DNA of 5,934 nucleotides from Candidatus Latescibacterota bacterium (GTDB taxonomy: Bacteria > Latescibacterota > 4484-107 > B68-G9). The stretch is from NCBI GenBank assembly GCA_012961755.1, contig DTYS01000272.1, positions 1 to 5,934 on the forward strand, given 5' to 3'. The notes beneath the pieces were generated by a model. The model was given only the letters and a program-made list of their open reading frames with translations. It searched no databases and had not been told where the DNA came from. Below, piece by piece: positions 5,687 through 5,934 of this stretch. How positions within the stretch are numbered: position 1 is the first letter of the stretch; each line of letters opens with the position of its first letter. Position numbers and translations under genes: made by a program.

Positions 5687-5934
5687 CCTCCCTCCCGAGG
5701 CCCTCTAAGAACTCCTCCCCAACGAGTACCTCCCTCGTCCTCCCACCGTCCACCGGGGGTCCCACGACCCCTGTAGCCTCCAGCTGGTCCATGAGCCTTC
5801 CAGCCCTAGCATACCCTATCTTCAGCCTTCTCTGAAGCATGGACGTGGACGCCCGGCCCTGGAGTATCACCAACCTCGCCGCCTTCTCGAACAGGGGGTC
5901 CCAATCCCCGACCTCGTGCTCCTCCTCCGGGAAC
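5673..5934 (-). CDS. ftsK: DNA translocase FtsK/SpoIIIE, C-terminal gamma domain (5' part outside window)
   Basis: Only the last 86 codons are in the window; the reading frame is open to the right edge, so the ATPase motor and any membrane segments lie outside. The visible part matches the FtsK gamma winged-helix domain: an acidic linker (FPEEEHEV), then DPLFEKAARLVI, then ASTSMLQRRLKIGYARAGRL, then DQLEATGVVGP and REVLV. In the family this domain reads polar chromosome motifs (KOPS/SRS) and activates XerCD, steering ATP-driven DNA pumping at the division septum. The asparagine common in the proteobacterial IGYNRAAR recognition helix is alanine here (IGYARAGR); this position varies between phyla. 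A 15-residue acidic, glycine-rich tail follows REVLV. The stop codon lies inside the next gene (14-base overlap). The TTG at 5871-5873 is an internal codon, not a start, because the homology continues upstream of it. The family call is very secure. Confidence 0.95.
   Translation of the reverse strand, partial: FPEEEHEVGDWDPLFEKAARLVILQGRASTSMLQRRLKIGYARAGRLMDQLEATGVVGPPVDGGRTREVLVGEEFLEGLGREDEGG
5687..5696 (-). promoter_or_regulatory. Ribosome binding site of the fumarase alpha gene
   Basis: On the minus strand GGGAGGGAGG directly precedes the ATG at 5684-5686. It lies within the last codons of ftsK, so ribosomes finishing ftsK pass over it, which favours translational coupling. It supports the chosen start, which also matches the usual N-terminus of the family. 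Confidence 0.7.

Noticed and set aside
5687..5696. G-rich GGGAGGG repeats as KOPS-like chromosome polarity motifs read by the adjacent FtsK
   Set aside because: Such G-rich strings occur throughout the window at ribosome sites and in Gly/Arg/Glu codons. The excess can be explained by composition, and polarity could only be judged over a whole chromosome.
5673..5873. A separate small winged-helix gene starting with TTG at 5873
   Set aside because: The frame and the FtsK homology continue upstream to the window edge (DPLFEKAARL), so this is the end of ftsK, not an independent regulator.
1..5934. tRNA or rRNA genes, CRISPR arrays, insertion sequences, terminators
   Set aside because: I saw no cloverleaf-like segments, regularly spaced repeats, terminal inverted repeats or hairpin-plus-T runs on the coding strand. 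Almost every base is in a coding region.

Overview
The window is a dense, single-direction gene cluster: seven coding regions, all on the minus strand, with no gene-free stretch longer than 13 bases. Reading from right to left along the coding strand, the order is: the C-terminal end of an FtsK/SpoIIIE-type DNA translocase (runs off the right edge), the alpha subunit of a two-subunit class I iron-sulfur fumarase/tartrate dehydratase, a long form of dihydrodipicolinate synthase (DapA), dihydrodipicolinate reductase (DapB), a DUF4432 aldose-epimerase-like protein, a cytoplasmic sulfatase-family hydrolase, and the N-terminal 175 residues of a DUF3604 (PHP-like) protein that runs off the left edge.

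Organism: FtsK with its gamma winged-helix domain points to a bacterium. By eye the DNA is around 60% G+C, the coding strand is strongly purine-rich (G over C), isoleucine is often ATA and arginine often AGG, start sites carry strong GGAGG-like ribosome binding sites, and genes are packed end to end. That pattern is typical of thermophilic, often anaerobic, bacteria. An oxygen-sensitive class I fumarase fits an anaerobe. The phylum cannot be fixed from this window.

Layout: junctions from right to left are a 14-base overlap (ftsK/fumarase), 13-base gap, 8-base gap, 7-base gap, 4-base ATGA overlap, and 8-base gap. In three junctions the ribosome binding site is built partly from the stop codon of the gene before it, so the cluster reads as one transcription unit with probable translational coupling. 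The one AT-rich pocket (about 4840-4860, just before dapA) is the only place where an internal promoter might sit.

Function: the right half is housekeeping and central metabolism (chromosome translocation, fumarate/malate interconversion, first two committed steps of the diaminopimelate/lysine branch). The left half (DUF4432, sulfatase-like, DUF3604) looks like a small catabolic module for a sugar derivative or a sulfate/phosphate ester. None of its readable N-termini has a signal peptide, so it probably acts inside the cell. The most notable detail is that the sulfatase-family enzyme has threonine where sulfatases have the cysteine or serine that becomes formylglycine, so it is unlikely to be a classical sulfatase. 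The other points of interest are the fumarase alpha subunit without a neighbouring beta subunit and the elongated DapA.
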